Part shown: positions 28,001-35,266 of the stretch, one piece after another | Position numbering within the stretch: the stretch's first letter is position 1 | Layout: each line of letters begins with the position of its first letter | Notes under the pieces: model-generated | What the model was told of the DNA's origin: nothing | The model's database searches: none | The model's input: only the letters and a program-made list of their open reading frames with translations | Program-made: the position numbers and the translations under genes | Source of the DNA: Acidobacteriota bacterium | GTDB taxonomy: Bacteria > Acidobacteriota > Terriglobia > UBA7540 | Direction: 5' to 3' | Length of the DNA stretch: 44,687 nucleotides | Assembly (NCBI GenBank): GCA_902812415.1 | Contig: CADDZJ010000021.1 | Location: 1-44,687 of the forward strand

Positions 28001-28401
28001 TCGAGAAGCTGAACGCCCCCGGCGCTCACCGTCACGGATTGCGTTATTTGCCCCAGGTTCAGCACCACGTCCACACGGGGCCGCTGGCCCAGCAGGAGAT
28101 CAATATCGGAGATGGTCGTGGTCTTAAACCCCTCCTTGGAGACCGCGAGACGATAGTGACTCGGTTTGAGTTGCGCAAAGAGGTAATTTCCGCCCGCGTC
28201 AGTCGTGGCCATGAACTTTACCCCGGTCGCCGTCTGGGTCAGGATGACTTTAGCGCCCGGAACCACGGCGCCGCTTGCATCGCGCACCGTGCCGAGGATA
28301 TCGCCCGTAATCGCCTGGCTGAGAGCGAGCGGGGAATAGAGCGCCAGGACGAGAAGGAAAGCGGCCGCCAGGCGCGCGCCCCAAAGTTTCGATTCCTTCA
28401 T
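25072..28401 (-). CDS. TonB-dependent receptor, Oar-like with carboxypeptidase-regulatory-like domain (second copy)
   Basis: The product has 1109 residues. A signal peptide ends near ALSQA. A carboxypeptidase-regulatory-like domain follows (GTVRDASGAVVPGAKV, then GNYLFAQLKPSHYRLAV), then the plug (ANLPIVNRNFIAL, FLVDGIESRNARFG) and a long barrel ending FALKLLW. GGAGG lies 6 bases before the ATG. It is divergent in sequence from the receptor at 13460, so the two probably bind different ligands. A TTGACA promoter and a GntR-type operator lie directly upstream. Position beside the GH lipoprotein and RhmD-like gene suggests uptake of the oligosaccharide or acid sugar (inference). Confidence 0.92.
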   Translation of the reverse strand: MKESKLWGARLAAAFLLVLALYSPLALSQAITGDILGTVRDASGAVVPGAKVILTQTATGVKFMATTDAGGNYLFAQLKPSHYRLAVSKEGFKTTTISDIDLLLGQRPRVDVVLNLGQITQSVTVSAGGVQLLETQTSSMGQVVPQTAVANLPIVNRNFIALTTLSAGTAPIGSGNSPASYWTGAGSGNVTASVAGLRESNESFLVDGIESRNARFGSANLRPSFDAIQEVKVQTDNFSAEYGRSSAVINTTIKSGGNTLHGDAYDYVQNDIFNANDFFSNLNGLPKGLVRYNDFGASLGGPIYLPHLYDGRNKTFFFFNYEGIRNPTVSNATARVPSRAQLAGDLTDNSAGTGIFPTSSAFCQANPASQSCANVIDPSTGQPFPGNTIPSSRLDPVAQKWLQFWPAPNLSNPPINSANGRALYNYATTVRGYDNMDQENTRIDQTLTSKDQIWGSFTHDNRPHIAPGVMPYSGNNWPLSDDLLQITETHTFAPEVVNEARFGYNRGKTYLVGLGALTTNFARDVFGFQNTSPNPFDFGVPDAGVAGFTSPGSPSESIGALDQDFQWVDNLSIVSGQHNIKLGINYIHEKFYQITDFGGVPSFNFSGRYTQIPFGIGDFLLGDPESATASVGDSSQDLRSNFYAGFLQDDWRIRRDLTLNLGVRYEYGQPPFDTSSKTAWFDPAVQQVVYSRSGGVRNGIVDPDYNNFAPRVGFAWSPSFVSNTVVRSSFGVFYATDNWNELQFMVIDPGFYTTQTLNSDPTKPTISLENIFPAGTLGGGTTVPFSIDKRNRTPYVQEWNFDVQHTFAGNWLVDVGYIGDVGQKLPQRRNEDGPAFDPTGTIPISKRVPFPAFSWILLTYNGGWSSYNGLATRVEHRFANGFYFVGSYTWSHAIDLGNTDDFSGSQCCFKVLDKGNGDYDVRHRAVLSYVYDLPFGRGRRFGSGLAGAVGKLAGGWSVSGITTFSTGQYKTPTLPQDWQVLGAFSSSRPDKIGPAYPAHQTYTDWLNLNSFVFPGCPSYVPCTPGLHLQGTAARNSLEMPGINNWDISLMKDTPISERFGTQFRAEFYNAWNHTQFGDACTSVSAGCFGVINGLGHSPRVIQFALKLLW

Positions 28402-28463
28402 AAAGCACCTCCGGCAGATTGAGTGAAGTCATTGTCAGAACCCAACCGTTTGCTACTGGTAAG

Positions 28464-28474
28464 TGGTCTGACCT
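28464..28474. promoter_or_regulatory. putative FadR-subfamily GntR operator
   Basis: TGGTCTGACCT is a near-perfect palindrome (10 of 11 positions) of the TGGTCnGACCA type bound by FadR-subfamily GntR regulators. Extra half sites (CTGGTAAG and ACTGACC) flank it. It overlaps the -10/+1 region of the receptor promoter, as expected for a repressor. No GntR gene is in the window. Confidence 0.45.
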
Positions 28475-28499
28475 TATTACTGACCGTTTCTATTGTCAA
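28471..28499 (-). promoter_or_regulatory. putative sigma-70-type promoter of the second TonB receptor
   Basis: On the minus strand a perfect TTGACA (28494-28499) is followed after 17 bases by TAAGGT (28471-28476), a weak -10. The transcript would begin near 28464, about 63 bases before the receptor ATG. Confidence 0.5.
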
Positions 28500-28999
28500 G
28501 AGAAATTTTGCCTTTCCTCCCGCTCCCGATCTGACCGCTGCCGCTTTGTTATTCCGAGCTCCGCACTGTCTTTGGCTGCCCATCCCGGCATGAGGCCCGG
28601 CGGCAGCGGCGCGTCCTCGCGCGTGGCCTTGCCTCCAAATCGGGATTCGAGAATTATCTTCGTAACTGCCTGATTTTTCAGCACATCCTCGGTTCGCCTT
28701 CATCCGCCCATGGCCTTCCAGCCATCGCGCCACACCGGGCGCGCCAGCGCGCGGCAGTGAGCCTTGGAGGTGGGCATTGATGGAATTTTTGCGGTCCATT
28801 GCGCTCCTTTCATCGCGTCTTCAGCATAGCAGAGCGGAAAGCGCGAAAGGAGACGGATGAGACATTTGAGACACTTTTCCCATTCATCCCCTTAACCAAG
28901 GAGAGGAATTCCCGTCTTTAAAGAATCGAGCAAATGCGGGAATTTTTCGCTCGCTGCGCTTGCTCAGAAGGGCAGAGGAAGGGCGGAACCATTCAACAC
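28500..28999. other. intergenic region, only a doubtful minus-strand ORF
   Basis: A 133-residue minus-strand frame (28398-28799) starts after an AAGGAG and ends with a TGA overlapping the receptor ATG (ATGA). Its sequence is Arg/Gly/Ala-rich without family features, and it would run through the promoter and operator. A parallel frame (28496-28684) also looks protein-like. These may be the debris of an old gene. No confident gene is seen. Confidence 0.4.
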
Positions 29000-29017
29000 A
29001 TCATATTGTGATATAAT
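29000..29017 (+). promoter_or_regulatory. extended -10 promoter overlapping a palindromic operator of the MarR gene
   Basis: TGA directly before a perfect TATAAT (29012-29017) is an extended -10. Transcription would start at about 29024-29025, on the ATG at 29025, so the mRNA may be leaderless. The palindrome ATCA-TATTG-TGAT (29000-29012) overlaps the element and could be the autoregulatory MarR site. Confidence 0.5.
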
Positions 29018-29024
29018 TTGTCGC

Positions 29025-29471
29025 ATGACCTCAAAGCTCCCGGCGAGAGACTCGCAACCCAAAGGGACCGCAGCGATGATCCGCGAGCTTGCCTGGTTTC
29101 GCTATCAGCTTCGCAGGTTTTTGCGCTTCAGTGAGAAAGCGGCGCGCACGGTCGGCGTGACGCCCCAGCAGCACCAGTTACTGCTGGGGGTGGCGGGCTA
29201 TACCGGGCGCGGCTGGGCGACGATTTCTGAACTCGCCGAGTTCCTTCAGGAGCGCCACAACGCCGTGGTGGGATTGGTTGAGCGCGCTTGCCGTCACGGC
29301 CTGGTGAGCAAGGAATCGATTGCCCGCGATCATCGATTTGTGCGCGTTCAGCTTACGCCGCGGGGCAGAAAGGTTCTGGCGAGACTGGCGATGCTGCATC
29401 GCCGGGAACTGGCGCGGTTTCAAGCCCGGACAGGTTTCATGCTGGCGTCGAAACCTTCGGAAATGGATTGA
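29025..29471 (+). CDS. MarR-family transcriptional regulator
   Basis: The product has 148 residues. It shows the MarR winged helix: TPQQHQLLLGVAGY, the recognition region ISELAEFLQERHNAVVGLVERA, GLVSKESIARDHRFVRVQLTPRG (the beta wing with D-R) and a helical tail. MarR proteins are dimeric repressors that usually bind palindromes near their own promoter. The ATG at 29025 has no Shine-Dalgarno but sits where transcription should begin. An internal ATG at 29076, with AGGGA upstream, is the alternative and still keeps the whole domain. The ClC gene begins 134 bases downstream and may be co-regulated. Confidence 0.88.
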   Translation: MTSKLPARDSQPKGTAAMIRELAWFRYQLRRFLRFSEKAARTVGVTPQQHQLLLGVAGYTGRGWATISELAEFLQERHNAVVGLVERACRHGLVSKESIARDHRFVRVQLTPRGRKVLARLAMLHRRELARFQARTGFMLASKPSEMD

Positions 29472-29605
29472 GCGAGGAGGGGCCGCCAGCATGAAAGCGT
29501 TTTTCAAGAAATTCTGAAGAGATCCTGAAGCCGAGCCGGAATCGAAAGGCGCAACCGCCAGGAGCCTGAGCGAACCGTCTTGCAATACCTTAGAAGTATC
29601 TTCGG

Positions 29606-31369
29606 ATGAGCAACTTACAATCAAGGATTCTGAACCATCCGCTCCTGCGGAAGTATACCGCCCTCATTCATGAGGATCTTTCCGCAACCTACTCGCGCGA
29701 TCTCCATAAATGGCTGATTGTGGCTCCCATCGTGGGTGTGGTGACGGGGTTAGTGACCACGTTGCTGGCGAAGATTATCCTCTCGTGGATGTGGCCGCCC
29801 ATCCTGGCCTACTATCTCAGCCACCCTCTGGCCATTGTGCCCGGCCTGCTGGTGGGTTTCATCATTACGGGCCTGATCATGCAATATGCCACTCCAGACC
29901 CGGATGAGCATTCCACGGAAGAAATTATCCGCTCCTATCATGAGCATCAGGGCCACATCCAGATGCGCCCTTTCGTACCCAAGCTGCTTGCGGCCATCAC
30001 CACGGTGGGATTTGGAGGCAGCGCTGCCCTGGAAGGCCCCAGTATTTATGGCGGCGGCGCGCTGGGTTCCTGGCTTTGGGCCAAACTGAGGCGCTTCCGG
30101 CTTGAGCCGCGCGACCGGCGCATTATCCTGATCAGCGGGGCGGCGGCCGGCATGGCGGCGGTATTCCGCGCTCCGCTCACCGGGCTGGTCTTTGCCATCG
30201 AAATGCCCTATAAGGATGACCTTGCCCATGAGGCTCTGCTGCCGTCGTTGATCGCCTCCGTGGTTTCTTATGCCACGCTGGCCGCATTTCTGGGGGCGAA
30301 GCCGCTCTTTGATTTTGCTGCAACCGCGGGATTTTCGCGCAGGGATCTTTTATGGTCGGCTTTGCTGGGCGTGATCTGTGGCGGCATCGTGATGGCATTT
30401 GACATCACTTTCCGACGCGCGCGAACCTTTGCGGTGAGAGCTTCCATACCGCATTGGGTGAAACTCGCCATCGGCGGGTTTCTAACGGGCCTATGCGGCT
30501 TGATCTTTATCTTACTCTTCAAGGGCCCCCTGATTCCTCTGGGACCAAACTATGAGGCGGTCAACAATATCCTTCAGAATCCGCACAGTTCCATGGAATT
30601 GGTTGTCTTTGGAATTCTCAAGCTTGCCGCGACACTCTTCTCGCTCGGCGCCGGAGGCGTGAGCGCCATGTTTGTGCCGCTGTTTCTGACGGGCGGCAGC
30701 TTTGGCACCGCCTTTGCTCAGTCCATTGTCCACAGCGCGACTCCTGACCTCTACGCTGCGGTGGGCATGGCGGCCTTTCTGGCGGGGGGGTATAAGACAC
30801 CGCTCACGGCCGTCATCTTTGTGGCGGAGGCCACCGGCGGCCATCCCTATATCGTCCCGACGCTCATTGGCGCTGCTGTCGCCTATGCGATTTCCGGCGA
30901 GGCCTCGGTTTCCGGCGATCAGCGGCTGCACGAGGCTGTTCAGGTGGCTGAATTGGCGCGCATTCCGGTCCACGAGGTGATGCAGAAGCAAGTCATCTCA
31001 GTCCAGGCTTCACGCAACCTGAGGGAATTTGTCGACAGCGTGACGGCCCATCATCGCCACAATGTCTTTCCGGTTTACGAGGGCCATCAAATCCTTGGCG
31101 TTATTTCGCTTTGGTCGTTAAGCAAAGTCCCTCCACAAAAGTGGAGTCAAACGACCGTCAGAGAACTGACGGACCGCAGGGTGATGAAGGTTCCTCCCGA
31201 TTGTGACGTCATGGAAGCGTTGAGTTTGCTGATGAACCAGAGCGGCCAGCATATGCTGCTGGTCACTTCGCCCACAACCGGGAAACTTGAGGGCGTTGTG
31301 ACGAAATCCGATATTCTTTCCGCCCTCAGGGCTCGCGGCGCAAACGGCGGTTCGGGTCACAGCAAATAG
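29606..31369 (+). CDS. ClC-type chloride channel/antiporter with C-terminal CBS domains
   Basis: The 587-residue membrane protein has the ClC core at residues of about 35-440 and two CBS domains (about 453-585; IPVHEVMQKQVISV, then RRVMKVPPDCDVMEAL). The gating glutamate is retained in LEGP (Glu143), and GAAAGMAAVFRAPLTGLVFAIE corresponds to the helix carrying the inner glutamate. The usual GSGIP chloride-binding loop is replaced by EHSTEEII, and GREGP by ALEGP, placing it in a prokaryotic subclass distinct from E. coli ClcA. Ion specificity is therefore uncertain. The start ATG has only a weak ribosome site. Confidence 0.9.
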   Translation: MSNLQSRILNHPLLRKYTALIHEDLSATYSRDLHKWLIVAPIVGVVTGLVTTLLAKIILSWMWPPILAYYLSHPLAIVPGLLVGFIITGLIMQYATPDPDEHSTEEIIRSYHEHQGHIQMRPFVPKLLAAITTVGFGGSAALEGPSIYGGGALGSWLWAKLRRFRLEPRDRRIILISGAAAGMAAVFRAPLTGLVFAIEMPYKDDLAHEALLPSLIASVVSYATLAAFLGAKPLFDFAATAGFSRRDLLWSALLGVICGGIVMAFDITFRRARTFAVRASIPHWVKLAIGGFLTGLCGLIFILLFKGPLIPLGPNYEAVNNILQNPHSSMELVVFGILKLAATLFSLGAGGVSAMFVPLFLTGGSFGTAFAQSIVHSATPDLYAAVGMAAFLAGGYKTPLTAVIFVAEATGGHPYIVPTLIGAAVAYAISGEASVSGDQRLHEAVQVAELARIPVHEVMQKQVISVQASRNLREFVDSVTAHHRHNVFPVYEGHQILGVISLWSLSKVPPQKWSQTTVRELTDRRVMKVPPDCDVMEALSLLMNQSGQHMLLVTSPTTGKLEGVVTKSDILSALRARGANGGSGHSK

Positions 31370-31373
31370 CACG

Positions 31374-31403
31374 GGACCTGTTTTTGTAGGTCCACAGATT
31401 TTT
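31374..31403 (+). terminator. possible weak intrinsic terminator after the ClC gene
   Basis: GGACCT (31374-31379) and AGGTCC (31388-31393) form a 6-bp stem 5 bases after the stop codon. A run of five T (31399-31403) follows after a 5-base gap, making it weak. Confidence 0.3.
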
Positions 31404-31501
31404 GCTTGAGGAACCGAAGGCGACGAAGGATTTCTGCATTTGCTTGATTTCGCAAATACAGGGATTCGTCCTGATCGCCAGGGCAGAAGGGAACTTCAAC
31501 C

Positions 31502-32596
31502 TCAGCAGGTCGCTAACTTCTGGAGTTTGTCGAGAGAGGCGGCAATTTCTTCGCGCGACTCTGAGCACAGAGTTGCGTGTCCGAGTTTTCGTCCGGGTTG
31601 GGGCGATTTGTCGTAAAGATGAAGGTGAGCGCCGGGAATCGCCAGCACTGCGTCGGGATGGGGAACGCAGCCAATGAAGTTCACCATGGCCGAGTAACCT
31701 CGGGGAGTGGTTGAGCCAAGCGAGAGGCCGGAGATTGCCCGCAAATGGTTCTCAAACTGACTGGTTTGCGCGCCCTCGATGGTCCAGTGGCCGGAATTGT
31801 GAACGCGAGTTGCCATCTCATTTGCCAGCAGCTTACCCTGCGCGTAAAAGAATTCTATCGTCAGGACACCCACATAGCTCAACTCGCGAAAGACTCGTTG
31901 CGCGTAATCCTCGGCAAGCTGCTGGACGTCGGGCGGGACTTCTGGGGCGGGTGCAAGCGAGAGGCGCAGAATCCCTTGCCGATGATGGTTCTCAGTGAGC
32001 GGATAGAACGCTGTTTGCCCCGTGGAGCTTCGAACTGAGACCAGCGAGAGTTCTCTTTCAAACCTGACGAAGCCTTCCAGAATCAAGGGGGCGTTCCCCA
32101 TCGCCTTCCAGGCTTCATCCCGATCCAGCATTCCCTGCAGAAGAAACTGGCCCCTGCCATCATAGCCCCAGCGACGCGTTTTGAGCAGGGCAGGGAATCC
32201 AGTGGTTTTCAGACTTTCTTCGAGTTCCTCGCGGGACGTTACCGGGTGAAAGTCGGCAGTTGGAATCCCCAGGCTTGCAAAGAATTGTTTGTGAATCAGG
32301 CGGTCTTGCGCGATTTCCAGCGCGCGTGGAGGGGGGGAAAATCTGGGAACGCGTTGGGAAAGGAAGCGCGCAGCGGAAGCAGGGACATTTTCAAATTCAT
32401 AAGTGACAAGATCAAGACCCTCGGCGAAGCGCGCGAGCGCTTCCGAGTCATTGAAATCGCCCACCACGCACTCCGCCACCTGCCCGGCGGGCGATTCGGG
32501 CGTCCGGTCGAAGAACCGAAGGCGCATGCCTAAAGGGTAGCCTGCAAGGGCCATCATCCGGCCAAGTTGTCCACCGCCCAGCACTCCGATCTTCAT
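31502..32596 (-). CDS. purK: N5-carboxyaminoimidazole ribonucleotide synthase
   Basis: PurK is an ATP-grasp enzyme that carboxylates AIR with bicarbonate in purine synthesis. The 364-residue product begins MKIGVLGGGQLGRMMALAG, then DLVTYEFENVP, the ATP-grasp KTRRWGYDGRGQF, ANEMATRVHNSGHWTIEG (metal and substrate binding) and QFENHLRAI. These are hallmark PurK segments and the length is normal. It lies 73 bases downstream of purE on the same strand and acts just before it in the pathway. Confidence 0.96.
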   Translation of the reverse strand: MKIGVLGGGQLGRMMALAGYPLGMRLRFFDRTPESPAGQVAECVVGDFNDSEALARFAEGLDLVTYEFENVPASAARFLSQRVPRFSPPPRALEIAQDRLIHKQFFASLGIPTADFHPVTSREELEESLKTTGFPALLKTRRWGYDGRGQFLLQGMLDRDEAWKAMGNAPLILEGFVRFERELSLVSVRSSTGQTAFYPLTENHHRQGILRLSLAPAPEVPPDVQQLAEDYAQRVFRELSYVGVLTIEFFYAQGKLLANEMATRVHNSGHWTIEGAQTSQFENHLRAISGLSLGSTTPRGYSAMVNFIGCVPHPDAVLAIPGAHLHLYDKSPQPGRKLGHATLCSESREEIAASLDKLQKLATC

Positions 32597-32669
32597 AAGG
32601 AAACTCTCACAGGATGCCGCCCGAGACGCATTTCTGTCTTTGGGAATTGCATCAGCAACATCTCAGGTT

Positions 32670-33176
32670 TTAATTTGACCCTTGGGGATCAGGGTGTTCC
32701 AGGATAGCGTTTGTCTGCGACTCGCGGAAACTGCGCACGGAGTTACGAATATGAGGGTACTTCACGCCTAAAATTTCTGCGGCCAGGAGCGCCGCATTCT
32801 GAGCCCCCGCTTTGCCGATGGCGAGCGTCCCCACCGGAACACCGGCGGGCATCTGGACAATCGACAGCAGGGAATCGACGCCGCGCAACACATGCGACTC
32901 AATAGGAACGCCCAGCACCGGCAGAACGGTTTTTGCAGCGGACATGCCCGGAAGGTGAGCAGCGCCCCCCGCTCCCGCAATAATCACCTCCAGGCCGCGC
33001 TTTTCGGCCGTGGCGGCGTACTCGAACATGGCGTCCGGGGTGCGGTGAGCGGAGACTATCCGCACCTCGTAGGGGACTTGTAATCCTTTCAACGTCTCCG
33101 CGGCGTGCGACATGGTCTCCCAATCTGATTGGGATCCCATAATGATGCCGACCAATGGTTTGACGCTCAGGGTCAC
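32670..33176 (-). CDS. purE: N5-carboxyaminoimidazole ribonucleotide mutase
   Basis: PurE converts N5-CAIR to CAIR. The 168-residue protein has [27 protein letters not shown] with the catalytic His, and [15 protein letters not shown], all diagnostic for class I PurE. The start codon is GTG (33174-33176) with AGGAA about 9 bases upstream. It is co-oriented with purK as a two-gene purine unit. Confidence 0.96.
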   Translation of the reverse strand: MTLSVKPLVGIIMGSQSDWETMSHAAETLKGLQVPYEVRIVSAHRTPDAMFEYAATAEKRGLEVIIAGAGGAAHLPGMSAAKTVLPVLGVPIESHVLRGVDSLLSIVQMPAGVPVGTLAIGKAGAQNAALLAAEILGVKYPHIRNSVRSFRESQTNAILEHPDPQGSN

Positions 33177-33312
33177 CGTGTAGATTCCTGTTGGCTTAAC
33201 GCGGATGATTCACGACGTTTTTAAGATGCGGCCCTTGGCAAATCCAGGGGCTCGACAACTCTCCGTACCACGAATGGTCAAAATGTTCCCGGCTTGCACA
33301 AATTTTCCTTGG

Positions 33313-33360
33313 GTGGCACGGGCGTCCCGCCCGCGCCCACGGCCGAGACGGCCGTGCCAC
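33313..33360. repeat. nested palindromic interspersed repeat
   Basis: Outer arms GTGGCACGG (33313-33321) and CCGTGCCAC (33352-33360) are perfect. Inside are GGGCG/CGCCC (33320-33324 and 33328-33332) and ACGGCCG/CGGCCGT (33339-33345 and 33349-33355). The transcript could fold as a cloverleaf-like structure. It lies between icd and purE. Similar GTGGCACGG...CCGTGCCAC elements are known to me as scattered repeats in Acidobacteriota genomes. Confidence 0.65.
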
Positions 33361-33392
33361 GTTGGTTGCTGTTGTGCGCCAGAATATTGGCT

Positions 33393-34859
33393 TTAATCCT
33401 CGCCCTGGTCCTTCGTAAATCCCAACGCGCCGTCGATTTCCAGAAGTTTCTCCACATGCACCCACGTATAGTGAGCTGAGATTTTCTGCAGGAGATTGAC
33501 CACCTGTTCATCCGTCACGCTCTGTTCTCCGTGATTGGAAACAAACCGGCATCGCCAGTGATCAACGCAATCCGTAATTGCGCCCATGGCGGGATAAACC
33601 TTGGTGCCACGATTGGAGATCAGCTTCAAGTGAAACGGCGTTCCCGAAGCGATTTTTTCAAAAGCGGGACCCAATTGCTCGGAATCCTGGGGCGATTCCA
33701 GAAACACGTCAACGCCCACCACCTTCCGTTTTTTAGGAGTCAGCAGGTCCGGGCGCGAGGGAACGCGCGGGAGCTGCAGGGGCCGATGCTCGCGCACACG
33801 CCAACGGGCGGACTGATGGCCGAGGTTCGAAATGATCATATCGGTGTAAACGGTGGTGGAGGTTCCCTGATCGTAACCTACCACGTCCCCTGTCCGAACC
33901 CTGCCTTCCTCCAGAGTTACAAGAACGGCATTCTCAATCTTATCCGCAGCTTCAAACTCGCCCAGATGGCGCAGCATCATGACGCTGGAAAGAATGACCG
34001 CGGTAGGATTGATGACGTTCTTGCCCGCGTATTTCGGGGCCGAGCCGTGGACCGCCTCAAAGATGGCGACTTCATTTCCAATGTTCGCGGAGGGAGCAAA
34101 TCCCAGGCCGCCCACGAGCGCCGAGGAGAGATCGCTGATGATGTCGCCGTTCATGTTGGTGGTGACAATCACCTCAAACTGCTCGGGCCTTTTCACCAGT
34201 TGGTGGGCGCAATTATCGATGATGATGTGGCTCGCTTCAATGTCGGGATACTCTTTGGAAATCTCCTCAAAGGTTCGCTTCAGCATGCCCTCGGTGAGCT
34301 TCATAATGTTGGACTTTGTGGCGCAATGCACCCGGCGCCGGCTTTCGGAGCGGGCAAATTCGAAGGCCAGGCGCACAATCTTTTCGCAGCCTTTTCGGGA
34401 GATCAGCTTCAGCCCTTCGGCCACGCCCGGCGTCTGCATATACTCAATTCCGGCGTAAAGGTCTTCGATGTTTTCGCGGACCACCACCAGGTCGATGCCG
34501 CGACCACGGTAAGGAGTAGGAACGCCCGGCATTTCTCTGACCGGGCGAATGTTTCCATAGGTTTCAAAAAGTTTGCGAAGCGTGACGTTGGCGCTTTTCT
34601 CGCCGTAACCGACCGGCGTCTCGAGAGGTCCTTTCAAGACGACCCGGGTTTTGCGGATGGACTCGATGGTATCTTGAGGAACGCCCGAAGGCAAACCTCG
34701 TTTAAACACCTTGGCGCCCGCCTCTTGCTCATCCCATTCGATAGCCGCCCCGGTGGCCTCAATGATGCGGCGAGCGGACTGAACAACTTCCGGCCCAATG
34801 CCGTCTCCGGGGATCAAAGTCACAAGCTTTTTACCGCTGGAGGTTACGTGGAAGTTCAC
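33393..34859 (-). CDS. icd: isocitrate dehydrogenase, long Thermus/Rickettsia-like type
   Basis: This TCA-cycle enzyme oxidatively decarboxylates isocitrate to 2-oxoglutarate. The 488-residue product has LIPGDGIGPEVV, RENIEDLYAGIEY, IIDNCAHQLV, TTNMNGDIISDLSS and AVHGSAPKYAGKNVINPTA of the beta-decarboxylating dehydrogenase family. After about residue 340 an extra domain of about 140 residues follows (KKRKVVGVDVFLES, then THVEKLL-like YTWVHVEKLLEI), as in the Thermus/Rickettsia-type enzyme and absent from E. coli Icd. The start is GTG with AAGGAG 8 bases upstream. The neighbours are purE downstream and a small membrane protein upstream. Confidence 0.92.
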   Translation of the reverse strand: MNFHVTSSGKKLVTLIPGDGIGPEVVQSARRIIEATGAAIEWDEQEAGAKVFKRGLPSGVPQDTIESIRKTRVVLKGPLETPVGYGEKSANVTLRKLFETYGNIRPVREMPGVPTPYRGRGIDLVVVRENIEDLYAGIEYMQTPGVAEGLKLISRKGCEKIVRLAFEFARSESRRRVHCATKSNIMKLTEGMLKRTFEEISKEYPDIEASHIIIDNCAHQLVKRPEQFEVIVTTNMNGDIISDLSSALVGGLGFAPSANIGNEVAIFEAVHGSAPKYAGKNVINPTAVILSSVMMLRHLGEFEAADKIENAVLVTLEEGRVRTGDVVGYDQGTSTTVYTDMIISNLGHQSARWRVREHRPLQLPRVPSRPDLLTPKKRKVVGVDVFLESPQDSEQLGPAFEKIASGTPFHLKLISNRGTKVYPAMGAITDCVDHWRCRFVSNHGEQSVTDEQVVNLLQKISAHYTWVHVEKLLEIDGALGFTKDQGED

Positions 34860-34995
34860 AGATTCAACTCCTTGCCAGGTTGAAGGATTGCAGAAAAAAT
34901 TAAAGTATCAGGTCAGATCAAGCCAAAATGCAAGTGCGGATTTCCTTTCATTCCGGCCGGTCCTGCTGATATTCGATTTCTGAGGGCGAAGAGAG

Positions 34996-35172
34996 TCAGC
35001 GCGGGAAGGGATACATGATCCAACCCAGCAGAATGGCGATGCCCACGAAAAGAACGAACGATTTGATCCCGTAAAGAATTCGCTCCCGAAGCGTGTCTCT
35101 GCCGAGGACTCCAAACACCACAGAGACCAGAAAGGCAAACAGAACCATGGCCGGAAAGTGATGGATTACCAT
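34996..35172 (-). CDS. 58-residue membrane protein
   Basis: This small frame encodes two hydrophobic helices: MVLFAFLVSVVFGVLG and SFVLFVGIAILLGWIMY, joined by a charged loop (RDTLRERILYGIK) and ending PFPR. The helix-loop-helix pattern with positive residues in the loop is typical of genuine small membrane proteins, and the other frames here lack it. No strong ribosome site precedes ATG 35172; the ATG eight codons later is an alternative. It lies between icd and the next membrane-protein gene, all on the same strand. Function is unknown. Confidence 0.6.
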   Translation of the reverse strand: MVIHHFPAMVLFAFLVSVVFGVLGRDTLRERILYGIKSFVLFVGIAILLGWIMYPFPR

Positions 35173-35266
35173 TGGACAACAACAACAAGTAAAAAACGAT
35201 GACTCACAGGCTAAAGGCTTATTGCCTCCTGCTCATTGCTCGTCACTTACCGCTCTTCACTGGCTA

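Noticed and set aside
28398-28799. 133-residue minus-strand ORF with a strong Shine-Dalgarno and an ATGA overlap with the TonB receptor gene
   Set aside because: Its Arg/Gly/Ala-rich sequence has no family features and it would run through the TTGACA promoter and GntR-type operator of the receptor; a chance frame or old debris is more likely.
29491-29517. Eight-codon frame (MKAFFKKF) between the MarR and ClC genes, followed after a TGA by an open frame in phase
   Set aside because: Too short to judge; no evidence that the TGA is read through.
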